Positions 40,768 through 49,901 are shown, numbered from the stretch's first letter. The stretch is 64,000 nt of DNA from Streptomyces nojiriensis (GCF_017639205.1 NZ_CP071139.1:4465001-4529000); one strand, 5' to 3'. Notes: generated from the letters alone by a model not told the origin. Numbers and translations: made by a program.

Positions 40768-41267
40768 CGCGGAACCCGCCCGCGGACCGCGAACCGGGTC
40801 GCCGCGGCCGCCGCCCACACCGCGCCGAGGGCCGCCGCCACCGTGAGCCCGCCGTAGGCCAGGGCGGTCCCCGTCTCCCCCTCGTCCAGGAGCCGCGAGA
40901 AATCCACCGCGTAGGTGGAGAAGGTGGTGAAGCCGCCGAGCACGCCGACCCCGACGAAGGGCCTCAGCAGCGGATGCGGGGACGTCCGGCCGCCCTCGCT
41001 GATCAGCACCATGAGTACGCCGATCAGCGCGCTGCCTGAGGCGTTGATCCACAGGGTCGCCCACGGGAAGGCCCCGGGCCCGGCCGGCCAGAGCAGGGAG
41101 ATCCCGTACCGCGCCGCGCCCCCGATCGCGCCGCCCGCCGCCACCGCCGCGAGCACCCGGCCCTGCGGCTCGGCGCGCTGCGCGGGTACGTGCAGGTCGA
41201 CGTCCGGATCGATCGCCTCCGCCGCCCGCTCCGCCCCGTCACCGTGAACCGGGACCGGCCGGATCAC
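40764..41267 (-). CDS. crcB: Fluoride channel CrcB/Fluc (first copy)
   Basis: This 167-residue Fluc subunit has a hydrophilic N-terminal extension of about 40 residues before the first of four membrane segments. The signatures ATLWINASGSALIG and GFTTFSTYAVD are present. It overlaps the upstream metallopeptidase stop and the downstream crcB start by GTGA each time, so all three genes are co-translated. The extension is absent from its partner. Confidence 0.92.
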   Translation of the reverse strand: MIRPVPVHGDGAERAAEAIDPDVDLHVPAQRAEPQGRVLAAVAAGGAIGGAARYGISLLWPAGPGAFPWATLWINASGSALIGVLMVLISEGGRTSPHPLLRPFVGVGVLGGFTTFSTYAVDFSRLLDEGETGTALAYGGLTVAAALGAVWAAAAATRFAVRGRVPR

Positions 41268-41614
41268 CCGTACCCCAGCGCGTGCAGCCGCTCGTCGTCG
41301 ATCCCGAAGTGGTGGGCGATCTCGTGCACCACGGTGACCTCCGTCTCCGCGACCACGCTCTCCCGGTCCTCGCACATGCGCAACGTGGGATTGCGGTAGA
41401 TGGTGATCCGGTCCGGCAGCACCCCGGCGTACCACTCGCCGCGGTCCGTCAGCGGAGTCCCCTCGTACAGACCGAGCAGCTCGGGGTCGTCGGCGGGCGG
41501 CTCGTCCTCGACGAACACCGCCACGTTGTCCATCAGCCGCGTCAGCTCCGGCGGGATCCGGTCCAGGGCCTCTGCGACGAGCTCTTCGAACTCCTCGCGC
41601 GTCATCTCCAGCAC
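41264..41614 (-). CDS. Minimal zincin-like metallopeptidase family protein
   Basis: This 116-residue protein has the zinc motif HEIAHHFGIDD near its C-terminus and starts with MTREEFEELVAEALDRIP. This is the short zincin family (often annotated as metallopeptidase family protein or DUF1025). Its substrate is unknown. It heads a three-gene operon with two fluoride channel genes through GTGA overlaps. The start may be the GTG at 41614 or the ATG at 41605; neither has a well-placed Shine-Dalgarno. Confidence 0.85.
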   Translation of the reverse strand: MLEMTREEFEELVAEALDRIPPELTRLMDNVAVFVEDEPPADDPELLGLYEGTPLTDRGEWYAGVLPDRITIYRNPTLRMCEDRESVVAETEVTVVHEIAHHFGIDDERLHALGYG

Positions 41615-41717
41615 CCGGCCATTGTCGCTCCGGGGGAAACCGTTTTGGCGATAGCTCCCCGGATCCCATATGCTTCTCACGTCCCCGACGCGCTGAGAAG
41701 TGCCCGGCGGGCCTTTA

Positions 41718-41790
41718 GCCCTCATCGTCTAGTGGCCCAGGACGCCGCCCTTTCAAGGCGGTAGCACGGGTTCGAATCCCGTTGGGGGTA
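41718..41790 (+). tRNA. tRNA-Glu (TTC)
   Basis: The 73-nt cloverleaf has the anticodon loop ctttcaa with anticodon TTC and T arm acgggttcgaatcccgt. It is the first of three plus-strand tRNA genes spaced by 20-40 bases, probably one transcript. Confidence 0.93.
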
Positions 41791-41829
41791 CGCATTACCG
41801 TGTGCAAGACTTGTTCTCGCACACTGCAA

Positions 41830-41903
41830 GGTCCTGTGGAGCAGTTGGTTAGCTCGCCACCCTGTCAAGGTGGAGGTCGCGGGTTCAAGTCCCGTCAGGA
41901 TCG
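41830..41903 (+). tRNA. tRNA-Asp (GTC), copy 1
   Basis: The 74-nt gene has anticodon GTC (loop ctgtcaa). It is identical to the copy at 48386-48459 except in the acceptor pair near its ends (here T3-A70, there A3-T70). Confidence 0.93.
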
Positions 41904-41925
41904 CTGAAGCCGGAAACGGTTTCGT

Positions 41926-42002
41926 GGCTGGGTAGCTCAGTTGGTACGAGCGATCGCCTGAAAAGCGATAGGTCGCCGGTTCGACCCCGGCCCCAGCCAC
42001 CA
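41926..42002 (+). tRNA. tRNA-Phe (GAA)
   Basis: The anticodon loop ctgaaaa carries GAA. Acceptor arms are ggctggg and cccagcc. The CCA end appears to be encoded (42000-42002). A strong terminator follows at once. Confidence 0.93.
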
Positions 42003-42005
42003 TCA

Positions 42006-42036
42006 AGAAGGCCCCGTCCATCGGACGGGGCCTTCT
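42006..42036. terminator. Terminator between the tRNA cluster and ccdA
   Basis: agaaggccccgtcc and its complement flank a small loop. It ends the plus-strand tRNA transcript and the minus-strand ccdA operon. Confidence 0.8.
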
Positions 42037-42040
42037 GTGG

Positions 42041-42886
42041 TTACTCCCCCTCTGCCTCGGCGGCCGCCGCACGCTCCCTGCGGCGCCACTGCACCACGCC
42101 GACGGCCGCCGCCCCGGCGGCGACCAGCCCGAGCAGCACCCCGTCCGGTACCGCGTCCGCCAGCGAGCGGACCCGCTGCTCCACGGCGAACGAGTCGTCC
42201 ACGTCCAGCAGCCCCGGCAGCGCGCTCGCCCCGTCGTAGGCGAGGAACAGCGCGCCCAGGGTGATGAAGAACAGCCCGGACAGCAGCGAGGTCGTGTGCA
42301 GTTCGAAGCGGCCGACGCGCAGGGCCCGCCCGCGCAGCCAGCGCCGCCTGCCCAGGTCGAACCGCTCCCACAGCAGCGCCAGTACGAACAGCGGTACGGC
42401 CATCCCCAGGGCGTAGACCGCGAGCAGCAGGCCGCCGTAGACGGGACTGCCGCTGACCGCCGCGACCGTCAGGACGCTGCCCAGGATCGGGCCGGCGCAG
42501 AACCCGGCCAGGCCGTAGACCGCGCCGAGCGCGTACACCGACAGGGCGGTGGTCGGCCGGATCCGGCCCGACAGCTCCGAGATCCGCTTCGGGGCGAAGC
42601 CGAGGCCCAGGATCTGCGCGAGACCGAGCGCGATGATCAGCCAGCCGCCCGCCAGCACGAGCTGGTCGCGGTTGCTGTGGAAGAACCGCCCGGCGTACGA
42701 GCCGGCCGCCCCCAGCGGTACGAGGGTGCTCGCGAGGCCCGCGTAGAAGATCCCGGTGCGTGCCAGGAGCCGCGAGGTGGAGTCGATGGAGTACGCGAAG
42801 AAGGCCGGCAGCAGCAGGGCGCTGCAGGGGCTGAGCAGCGCGAGGAGGCCGCCCAGCAGGGCGGCCAGGTATCCGATGTCGGTCAC
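42041..42886 (-). CDS. ccdA: CcdA-family thiol-disulphide transporter (cytochrome c biogenesis type)
   Basis: This 281-residue membrane protein has about six to seven segments. The two redox cysteines of the CcdA/DsbD-beta fold lie in LLSPCSALLLPAF and GLAGFCAGPILG. It should carry electrons across the membrane to an extracytoplasmic thioredoxin-fold partner. That partner is likely the DsbA-like protein encoded just upstream, whose stop overlaps this GTG start as GTGA (42883-42886). Confidence 0.88.
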   Translation of the reverse strand: MTDIGYLAALLGGLLALLSPCSALLLPAFFAYSIDSTSRLLARTGIFYAGLASTLVPLGAAGSYAGRFFHSNRDQLVLAGGWLIIALGLAQILGLGFAPKRISELSGRIRPTTALSVYALGAVYGLAGFCAGPILGSVLTVAAVSGSPVYGGLLLAVYALGMAVPLFVLALLWERFDLGRRRWLRGRALRVGRFELHTTSLLSGLFFITLGALFLAYDGASALPGLLDVDDSFAVEQRVRSLADAVPDGVLLGLVAAGAAAVGVVQWRRRERAAAAEAEGE

Positions 42887-43620
42887 TGCTTCGCCGCCCC
42901 GGCCTTCGCCCGGGCGATGGCGGCCGTGAAGGTGTCGAGCGGCTGGGCTCCGGCGATGGGCTTGCCGTTCAGCAGGAAGGACGGGGTGGAGGTGACGCCG
43001 ATGCGGTAGCCCTCCTCCTGGTCCTTCTTCAGGGCCGCCGCGGCCTGCTCGCCCGCCATGTCCGCCTTGAAGCGCTCCAGATCGGGCACCCCGGCCTCCC
43101 GGGCCAGCTCCACGAGGCGGGGCTCGGCGAAGCCCTTCTCCTTCGAGCCGTCGGCGTAGGCGGCGGCGTGGAAGGCGTCGAAGCGGTCCTGCCGGCCGGC
43201 CGCCCAGGCGGCCTTGGCTGCGGCCTCGGACTCGGCGCCGAAGATCGGGAAGTTGCGCCACTCGATGCGCAGCGTGCCGTCCGCGACGTACTTCTTCACC
43301 AGTTCGGGCTCGGTGTCCCGGGCGAACTTGCCGCAGTAGCCGCACTTGAAGTCGGAGTACTCGATGAGCACGACGGGCGCGTCGGCGCGGCCGACGGCGA
43401 GCTTGTCGCCGGCCTCGCGCCGGGCCAGCGCCTTGAGCTCGGCGGCGGGGTCGGTCCGGGGCGCGGCGACGGCGCCGGAACCGGCCGAGCCGGTCTCGGC
43501 GGGGGCGGTGGCCCGCCAGGAGACGAGGCCGAGGGTGATCGCGGCGAGGGCCACCCCGGCGGAGATCAGCAGGGGCTTCGTGGCGGACTTCTTGGCGGAG
43601 GCGTTCTTGGAAGAGGGCAT
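42883..43620 (-). CDS. Exported DsbA-type thioredoxin-fold oxidoreductase
   Basis: The 245-residue protein has a Lys-rich N-terminus, one membrane or signal segment (about 16-35) and a DsbA-like thioredoxin domain. The active site is CGYC (in DFKCGYCGKFARD), and the cis-proline loop is in GVTSTPSFLLNG. It should form or isomerise disulphides in exported proteins, with CcdA encoded downstream as the redox partner. The start is the ATG at 43620. Confidence 0.9.
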   Translation of the reverse strand: MPSSKNASAKKSATKPLLISAGVALAAITLGLVSWRATAPAETGSAGSGAVAAPRTDPAAELKALARREAGDKLAVGRADAPVVLIEYSDFKCGYCGKFARDTEPELVKKYVADGTLRIEWRNFPIFGAESEAAAKAAWAAGRQDRFDAFHAAAYADGSKEKGFAEPRLVELAREAGVPDLERFKADMAGEQAAAALKKDQEEGYRIGVTSTPSFLLNGKPIAGAQPLDTFTAAIARAKAGAAKQ

Positions 43621-43678
43621 GCGGGTGCTCCGGTGCTGCGGGTGTGCGGATGGGACGGGACCGGGGGGCCGGTCCGGT

Positions 43679-44269
43679 CTAGACCCGCATCACGCAGAGC
43701 TCCAGCCGGTCGGGGGCCGGGCGGTCGGCGCCGCGTACGGGGGTCCGTACGGGCACGGCCGCGGGCGGACCGGCCTCCTCGGGCGCCGCCCGGACCGGCG
43801 GCACCTGGGCGTGCTCGCCGAAGGCGCGCGCGGGGACGGCGGGCGTACCGCCGCGCTCGGGGGCCACCGGCGCACAGGCGGGCCCGCCGGCGTCGGCGAA
43901 CACGGCCGCCCGGGGCCACGCCGAAGCCGGGCCGGCGGCCGAGGCCGAAGCCCGGGCCGCAGCCGGGTCCGAGCGGGGAGCCGAGGCCGGGGCCGACGCC
44001 GGGTCCGGGTCCAGGACCGGCGCCGAGACCGAGACCGAGGCCGAGACTGGCGCCGGGACCGAGGACGAGGCCGAAGACGAGGCTGGGGCCGACGCCGGAT
44101 TCAGGACCGGCGCCGGGACCGAGGCCGGGGTCGGTGTCCGGGTCGGGGTCGAGTCCGGGGCCGGGGCCGTTCGGGCCGGCGGGGCGACCGCCACCGCCGG
44201 GGCCGCGCAGCCCAGGAGTACCGCCAGGATCACGCCGAGCAGGCTCCAGACGTGACGGGGGCGGGACAA
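43679..44269 (-). CDS. Secreted low-complexity Ala/Pro/Ser-rich protein
   Basis: A signal-like N-terminus (VWSLLGVILAVLLGCAAPAV) is followed by about 100 residues of Ala, Pro and Ser in short repeats. A less repetitive C-terminus follows with RPAPDRLELCVMRV. The start is a TTG at 44269, which is weak; no better codon precedes the signal segment. The cysteine at LLGC could also be a lipobox. No family was recognised. It is divergent from hrpA. Confidence 0.5.
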   Translation of the reverse strand: MSRPRHVWSLLGVILAVLLGCAAPAVAVAPPARTAPAPDSTPTRTPTPASVPAPVLNPASAPASSSASSSVPAPVSASVSVSAPVLDPDPASAPASAPRSDPAAARASASAAGPASAWPRAAVFADAGGPACAPVAPERGGTPAVPARAFGEHAQVPPVRAAPEEAGPPAAVPVRTPVRGADRPAPDRLELCVMRV

Positions 44270-44380
44270 GGTGGGCTGCCTCTCACTCGTACGACCGACG
44301 GACTCGTCCCGAAATGGTACGGGTCCGCCCCACAAATGCGTTCGCCACCCGGAGGGCCCAGGTGAGATCCTCGACCAGGT

Positions 44381-47300
44381 ATGTCTACTTCCTTCGCCGC
44401 CCTGCAGACGCTTCTCGGTGAGATCTCCCTCCGTGACGCGCACCGCCTCGGCCGCCGCCTCGAAGGCGCCCGCCGTATCCGCAAGCCCGAGGCCAAGCAG
44501 GCCGTGCTCGACGAGATCGCCGCGGAGGCCACCAAGGCCGCCGAGCGACTGGCCGGCCGTGCCTCGCGGATGCCGGAGGTCACGTATCCCGAGAACCTGC
44601 CCGTCAGCCAAAAAAAGGACGAGATCGCCGAGGCGATACGCGACCACCAGGTCGTGATCGTCGCGGGCGAGACCGGGTCCGGCAAGACCACGCAGATCCC
44701 CAAGATCTGCATGGAGCTGGGCCGCGGCGTCCGGGGCATGATCGGGCACACCCAGCCCCGCCGGATCGCCGCCCGCACGGTCGCGGAGCGGATCGCCGAG
44801 GAGCTGAAGTCCGAGATCGGGCAGACCGTCGGCTGGAAGGTCCGCTTCACCGACCAGGTGGACCAGGACGCGACCTTCGTGAAGCTGATGACGGACGGCA
44901 TCCTGCTCGCCGAGATCCAGACGGACCGCGAGCTGCGCGCCTACGACACGATCATCATCGACGAGGCCCACGAGCGGTCGCTGAACATCGACTTCCTGCT
45001 GGGCTACCTGGCCACGCTGCTGCCGAAGCGGCCCGACCTCAAGGTCGTCATCACCTCGGCGACCATCGACCCCGAGCGCTTCTCCCGGCACTTCGGCGAC
45101 GCGCCCATCGTCGAGGTCAGCGGGCGGACGTACCCGGTGGAGGTCCGCTACCGGCCACTGCTGGAGGAAGAGGGCGACGACAGCGACCGCGACCAGATCA
45201 CCGCGATCTGCGAGGCCGTGGACGAACTCCAGTCCGAGGGACCGGGCGACGTCCTGGTCTTCCTCTCCGGCGAACGGGAGATCCGCGACACGGCGGACGC
45301 CCTCAACAAGCGGAATCTACGCTTCACCGAGGTCCTCCCCCTCTACGCACGCCTCTCGCACGCCGAGCAGCACCGCGTCTTCCAGCAGCACACCGGCCGC
45401 CGGATCGTCCTCGCCACCAACGTCGCCGAGACCTCGCTGACCGTCCCCGGCATCAAGTACGTGATCGACCCGGGCACCGCCCGGATCTCCCGCTACAGCC
45501 ACCGCACCAAGGTCCAGCGCCTGCCGATCGAGCGGATCTCGCAGGCCAGCGCCAACCAGCGCAAGGGCCGCTGCGGCCGTACCAGCGACGGCATCTGCAT
45601 CCGGCTGTACTCCGAGGCCGACTTCGACGCGCGTCCCGAGTTCACCGACGCCGAGATCCTGCGGACGAACCTGGCCTCCGTCATCCTCCAGATGACCGCG
45701 GCCGGCCTCGGCGAGATCGAGAAGTTCCCCTTCATCGACCCGCCGGACCACCGCAACATCCGCGACGGCGTGCAGCTCCTCCAGGAGCTCGGCGCGCTGG
45801 ACCCGGCCGAGAAGGATCCGAAGAAGCGGCTGACGCAGATGGGCCGTCAGCTCTCGCAGCTCCCGGTCGACCCGCGGCTGGCCCGCATGGTCATCGAGGC
45901 CGACAAGAACAACTGCGTCCGCGAGGTCATGGTCATCGCGGCGGCCCTGTCCATCCAGGACCCGCGCGAGCGGCCCTCGGACAAGCAGACCCAGGCCGAC
46001 CAGAACCACGCCCGTTTCAAGGACGAGACCAGCGACTTCCTCTCGTTCCTGAACATGTGGCGCTACGTGCGCGAGCAGCAGAAGGAGCGCGGCTCGTCCT
46101 CGTTCCGCCGGATGTGCAAGCAGGAGTACCTGAACTTCCTGCGGATCCGGGAGTGGCAGGACATCTACTCCCAGCTGCGCACGGTCGCCAAGGGCATGGG
46201 CATCCACGTCAACGAGGCCGACGCCCCGGAGCAGGTCGTCCACGTCTCGCTGCTGGCGGGTCTGCTCTCGCACATCGGGCTCAAGGACACCGACAAGAAC
46301 GAGTACCTCGGTGCCCGCAGCGCCAAGTTCGCGATCTTCCCGGGCTCCTCGCTCTTCAAGAAGCAGCCGAAGTTCGTGATGTCGGCCGAGCTGGTGGAGA
46401 CCTCGCGGCTGTGGGCCCGGGTGAACGCCAAGGTGGAGCCCGAGTGGGTGGAGCCGCTGGCACAGCACCTGGTCAAGCGCACGTACAGCGAGCCGCACTG
46501 GGAGAAGGACCAGGCGGCCGTGATGGCGTACGAGAAGGTCACGCTGTACGGCGTACCGATCGTGGCCCAGCGGAAGATCAACTACGGCCGGATCGACGCC
46601 GAGGTCTCGCGCGAGCTGTTCATCCGCAACGCGCTGGTCGAGGGCGACTGGCGCACCCACCACAAGTTCTACGCCGACAACCGCAAGCTCCTCACCGAGG
46701 TGGAGGAGCTGGAAAACCGGGCCCGGCGCCGCGACATCGTGGTGGACGACGAGACGCTCTTCGACTTCTACGACCAGAGGATCCCCGCCCACGTGGTCTC
46801 GGGGGCGCACTTCGACTCCTGGTGGAAGCACAAGAAGCGCGAGGAGCCCGAACTCCTCGACTTCGAGCGCGAGATGCTGCTGACCGAGAAGGCGGCCGGG
46901 GTCACCAAGGCCGACTACCCGGACTCCTGGCGGCAGGGGCAGCTGAAGTTCCGGGTGACCTACCAGTTCGAGCCGGGCGCGGACGCCGACGGCGTGACCG
47001 TCCACATCCCGCTCCAGGTGCTGAACCAGGTCACCGACGAGGGATTCGACTGGCAGATCCCGGGCCTGCGCGAGGAGGTCGTCACCGAGCTGATCCGCTC
47101 GCTGCCGAAGCCGATCCGCCGGCACTACGTGCCCGCGCCGAACTTCGCCGGGCGCTTCCTGGACACGGCGGTGCCCCTGCAGGAGCCGCTGCCGGTCACG
47201 CTGGCGCGCGAGCTCCAGCGGATGGTCGGGGTCCCGGTCTCGGCCGAGGACTTCGACCTCACCCGGATCCCGGACCACCTGAAGATCACCTTCCGGATCG

Positions 47301-48304
47301 TCGACGAGCGCCGCAAGAACCTCGCCGAGGACAAGGACCTGGAGGCGCTGCGCCTGAGGCTGAAGCCGAAGGCCCGCCAGGCCCTCTCCAAGGCCGCGGC
47401 GGCCACCGCCGAGCGGGCGGGCGGGGAGTCGGTGGAGCGCACCGGGCTGACCGACTGGACGATCGGCACGCTGACCAAGGTCTTCGAGACCCGGCGGGCC
47501 GGCCAGCCGGTGAAGGCGTACCCGGCGCTGGTGGACGAGGGCGCGACCGTGTCCGTACGGCTCTTCGACACGGAGGCCGAGCAGCAGCAGGCGATGTGGC
47601 TGGGCACCCGGCGGCTCATCCTGCTGAACATCCCGGTGAACCCGGCGAAGTTCGCCTCGGACCACCTGACCAACCAGCAGAAGCTGGCCCTGTCCAGGAA
47701 CCCGCACGGTTCCATCCAGGCGCTCTTCGACGACTGCGCGACCGCGGCGACCGACAAGCTGATCGCCGACCACGGCGGCCCCGCGTGGGACGAGGCGGGC
47801 TTCCGGAAGCTCTACGAGGCCGTCCGCGCCGACCTGGTGGACACGACCGTGCGCACGGTGAGCCAGGTGCAGCAGGTGCTGGCCGCCTGGCAGGCCTGTG
47901 AGCGCCGGCTGAAGGCCACGGGCAGCCTGGCCCTGGTCGCGAACATCCAGGACGTCAAGACGCAGCTGGCGGCTCTCATGCCGGCGGGCTTCGTGACGCT
48001 CACGGGGCTGCGCAGGCTGCCGGACCTGATGCGCTACCTGGTGGCGGTGGACCGGCGGCTCCAGCAGATGCCCACGGGCGTCCAGCGCGACACCACGCGC
48101 ATGGAGAAGGTCCACGAGATGCAGGACGAGTACGCCTGGCTGCTGGAGCAGTTGCCCAAGGGGCGGCCGGTCCCGTCGACGGTCACCGACATCCGCTGGA
48201 TGATCGAGGAACTGCGCGTCAGCTACTTCGCGCACGCGCTCGGGACGGCGTACCCGATCTCCGACAAGCGGATCGTGAAGGCGGTGGATGCGGCGGCGCC
48301 GTGA
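44381..48304 (+). CDS. hrpA: ATP-dependent RNA helicase HrpA
   Basis: This 1307-residue DEAH-box helicase is full length for HrpA. Walker A is GETGSGKTTQ (near residue 95), DEAH lies in IIIDEAHERSLN, and SAT in VITSATIDPERF. Motif VI is QRKGRCGRTSDG. The helicase core is followed by HA2 and OB-like regions (to about 740) and a long C-terminal DUF3418-type region. HrpA processes mRNA in E. coli and rescues stalled ribosomes in later work; the role here is inferred from family. It is monocistronic between a divergent secreted protein gene and tRNA-Asp. Confidence 0.95.
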   Translation: MSTSFAALQTLLGEISLRDAHRLGRRLEGARRIRKPEAKQAVLDEIAAEATKAAERLAGRASRMPEVTYPENLPVSQKKDEIAEAIRDHQVVIVAGETGSGKTTQIPKICMELGRGVRGMIGHTQPRRIAARTVAERIAEELKSEIGQTVGWKVRFTDQVDQDATFVKLMTDGILLAEIQTDRELRAYDTIIIDEAHERSLNIDFLLGYLATLLPKRPDLKVVITSATIDPERFSRHFGDAPIVEVSGRTYPVEVRYRPLLEEEGDDSDRDQITAICEAVDELQSEGPGDVLVFLSGEREIRDTADALNKRNLRFTEVLPLYARLSHAEQHRVFQQHTGRRIVLATNVAETSLTVPGIKYVIDPGTARISRYSHRTKVQRLPIERISQASANQRKGRCGRTSDGICIRLYSEADFDARPEFTDAEILRTNLASVILQMTAAGLGEIEKFPFIDPPDHRNIRDGVQLLQELGALDPAEKDPKKRLTQMGRQLSQLPVDPRLARMVIEADKNNCVREVMVIAAALSIQDPRERPSDKQTQADQNHARFKDETSDFLSFLNMWRYVREQQKERGSSSFRRMCKQEYLNFLRIREWQDIYSQLRTVAKGMGIHVNEADAPEQVVHVSLLAGLLSHIGLKDTDKNEYLGARSAKFAIFPGSSLFKKQPKFVMSAELVETSRLWARVNAKVEPEWVEPLAQHLVKRTYSEPHWEKDQAAVMAYEKVTLYGVPIVAQRKINYGRIDAEVSRELFIRNALVEGDWRTHHKFYADNRKLLTEVEELENRARRRDIVVDDETLFDFYDQRIPAHVVSGAHFDSWWKHKKREEPELLDFEREMLLTEKAAGVTKADYPDSWRQGQLKFRVTYQFEPGADADGVTVHIPLQVLNQVTDEGFDWQIPGLREEVVTELIRSLPKPIRRHYVPAPNFAGRFLDTAVPLQEPLPVTLARELQRMVGVPVSAEDFDLTRIPDHLKITFRIVDERRKNLAEDKDLEALRLRLKPKARQALSKAAAATAERAGGESVERTGLTDWTIGTLTKVFETRRAGQPVKAYPALVDEGATVSVRLFDTEAEQQQAMWLGTRRLILLNIPVNPAKFASDHLTNQQKLALSRNPHGSIQALFDDCATAATDKLIADHGGPAWDEAGFRKLYEAVRADLVDTTVRTVSQVQQVLAAWQACERRLKATGSLALVANIQDVKTQLAALMPAGFVTLTGLRRLPDLMRYLVAVDRRLQQMPTGVQRDTTRMEKVHEMQDEYAWLLEQLPKGRPVPSTVTDIRWMIEELRVSYFAHALGTAYPISDKRIVKAVDAAAP

Positions 48305-48385
48305 CCGGCGCCGTGCTCCGGTTCGACTGCACCCCCTGAGCTGCGGTACAGTCTGATTCGCAGCCGCCGAGCGGCCGCAAATCAA

Positions 48386-48459
48386 GGACCTGTGGAGCAG
48401 TTGGTTAGCTCGCCACCCTGTCAAGGTGGAGGTCGCGGGTTCAAGTCCCGTCAGGTTCG
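48386..48459 (+). tRNA. tRNA-Asp (GTC), copy 2
   Basis: The 74-nt cloverleaf has anticodon GTC and the same body as the gene at 41830-41903, differing only in the acceptor stem pair 3-70. It lies 81 bases after hrpA. Confidence 0.93.
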
Positions 48460-48465
48460 CAGAAA

Positions 48466-48505
48466 CGTCAGGGCCCGTATCCCTCTGGGGATACGGGCCC
48501 TGACG
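48466..48505. terminator. Terminator of tRNA-Asp copy 2
   Basis: An 18-base perfect stem (cgtcagggcccgtatccc and complement) with a 4-base loop begins six bases past the tRNA. Confidence 0.85.
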
Positions 48506-48922
48506 CGTTGGCGGGTGGTGTCGCCCGGGCGGCCTTGGGGGCCGCCGCGGGCCCGTGGAGCGCCCGCGCCGCCCGCGGGTGCGGGGCCCGGCTCCCCCTG
48601 AGACCTTCCCGGACCTCTCAGGCCTCCCTGGACCCTTCCGGACGTCTCAGCACTTCTCCGGACCTCTCCGGACCTCTCCGGATCGCGGACGGGCCTCGCG
48701 CGGGCGGTCCGTACGCCCCCTCGGCGCGGCCCCCTGGCGGCCCCCTGGCCGACCGTCACCCGGAATCCCCCGTTCGCATGACGCGCCTCGCGATGCGCGT
48801 CCCCTTTACGGGGTGCATTACCGGATATACAAGAGTGATCATCTGTGACGGGAGTCACCGTATGAATTTTTGGGACTCATACTTTTATCGCACCCATACG
48901 CCAGCTCGATAGAATATGTGCA
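48506..48922. other. Intergenic region with ccggacctct-type repeats
   Basis: From about 48600 to 48680 the sequence is a run of degenerate units of ccggacctct/cctctccgga. The rest changes from GC-rich to AT-rich toward 48900. No gene or ribosome binding site was found. A TAGAAT box (48910-48915) leads into the small frame at 48923. Confidence 0.5.
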
Positions 48923-48982
48923 ATGGCACCTACTCCGCCGGCGCTGCGGTGCGCGCTCGAGATCGCCCTGACCTGGGCATAA
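48923..48982 (+). CDS. Possible leaderless small ORF (19 aa)
   Basis: The frame MAPTPPALRCALEIALTWA starts seven bases after a TAGAAT -10 box and has no Shine-Dalgarno, the layout of a leaderless message. It ends just before the bldC terminator hairpin, which it shares. No clear -35 box was found, so this may be chance. Confidence 0.25.
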   Translation: MAPTPPALRCALEIALTWA

Positions 48983-48985
48983 AAA

Positions 48986-49019
48986 GATCGCGCTGGACCC
49001 GGCGGAGTCCAGCGCGATC
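48986..49019 (-). terminator. Rho-independent terminator of bldC
   Basis: gatcgcgctggac and its complement flank a small loop, and on the minus strand five T follow directly. It lies about 110 bases past the bldC stop. Confidence 0.85.
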
Positions 49020-49127
49020 GAACGACCTTGGGCCTGTTGGGGCAGGCCCGGCCGTATGAAGCCATGTGGGTTTCATCGGATTGGGGGACCCGACATAAAC
49101 CCGTTAAAGCGGGGTGTTTACGCGACC

Positions 49128-49334
49128 TCAGGCCTCGCTGCGCTGCTGCGGAATTCCCGCGAGCAGTGCGCGAACCTCGGCCTCGCGGTACCGGCGGTGT
49201 CCACCCAGGGTGCGGATGGACGTGAGCTTGCCAGCCTTGGCCCAGCGGGTGACCGTCTTCGGGTCCACGCGGAACATCGTGGCAACCTCAGCCGGGGTCA
49301 GCAGCGGCTCGGCATCAGGGGTGCGAGCGGTCAT
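49128..49334 (-). CDS. bldC: Developmental regulator BldC
   Basis: The 68-residue protein is a single MerR-like winged-helix domain: LLTPAEVATMFRVDPKTVTR, then WAKAGKLTSIRTLGGHRRYR. This is the BldC protein of Streptomyces (SCO4091 in S. coelicolor), which binds DNA cooperatively and holds back sporulation genes during vegetative growth. The ATG at 49334 is chosen; the frame continues upstream but without a domain. The 570-bp upstream region fits the large promoter region expected for a developmental gene. Confidence 0.95.
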   Translation of the reverse strand: MTARTPDAEPLLTPAEVATMFRVDPKTVTRWAKAGKLTSIRTLGGHRRYREAEVRALLAGIPQQRSEA

Positions 49335-49901
49335 GAGCGGCCTCCTCGGGAGAACCGAACCATCTCGGTTCTTTCCTCTAAATTCTGCACCTTGGCCCGC
49401 GTTGCCCGAAATGGACATACGCGGGCCGAGTCGGTTATAGGACGAACGGCTTGTCCTCGGCACTACAACTACACCATCCGTCCAGCCTCGACGGCCAAAC
49501 CGACGGAATTGCCCTCCGAGGTGTTCATCAGCGGCGGAAGCCGATGGACCGCCCTATAACGGACAGTCACCCCACTGTGACGATCAGTCACAGAGCGATC
49601 AGGAGTCGTCAGACCCCCCGTAGAGTGCAATGCCGAGCATTCCGCCCTTAGTTGGGCGGAAGGAACCCTCCCCGGACTCCTTGTCCTATTTTGGCACGAG
49701 GGTAGGGGAAGGGCGCAAGGGTGTAGTTAGTGCGGTCCGTCACGCTTGGGCCAATGGCCCGTATCGGGACGTAGGTCCTGGCACTACGTCCCAAATGCCA
49801 TGATCAAGCCTCTGATCAGCCAGTATTGACCGATCGACCGATACCGGACGATACGTACTGACCCCTCATGGGTGAAACCAGCCACACAGGCCCCTTTCGG
49901 C
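49335..49901. other. 570-bp region upstream of bldC
   Basis: No gene was found. It contains the inverted repeat ctgtgac-gatca-gtcacag (49575-49593), about 240 bases upstream of bldC, which is a candidate operator but does not have CRP spacing. The region is AT-richer than average and probably holds the bldC promoter and leader. Confidence 0.45.

Noticed and set aside
45317..48424. 1035-residue minus-strand frame
   Set aside because: It is the antisense shadow of hrpA.
48600..48690. CRISPR-like array
   Set aside because: The ccggacctct units are short, contiguous and degenerate, with no spacers and no cas genes.
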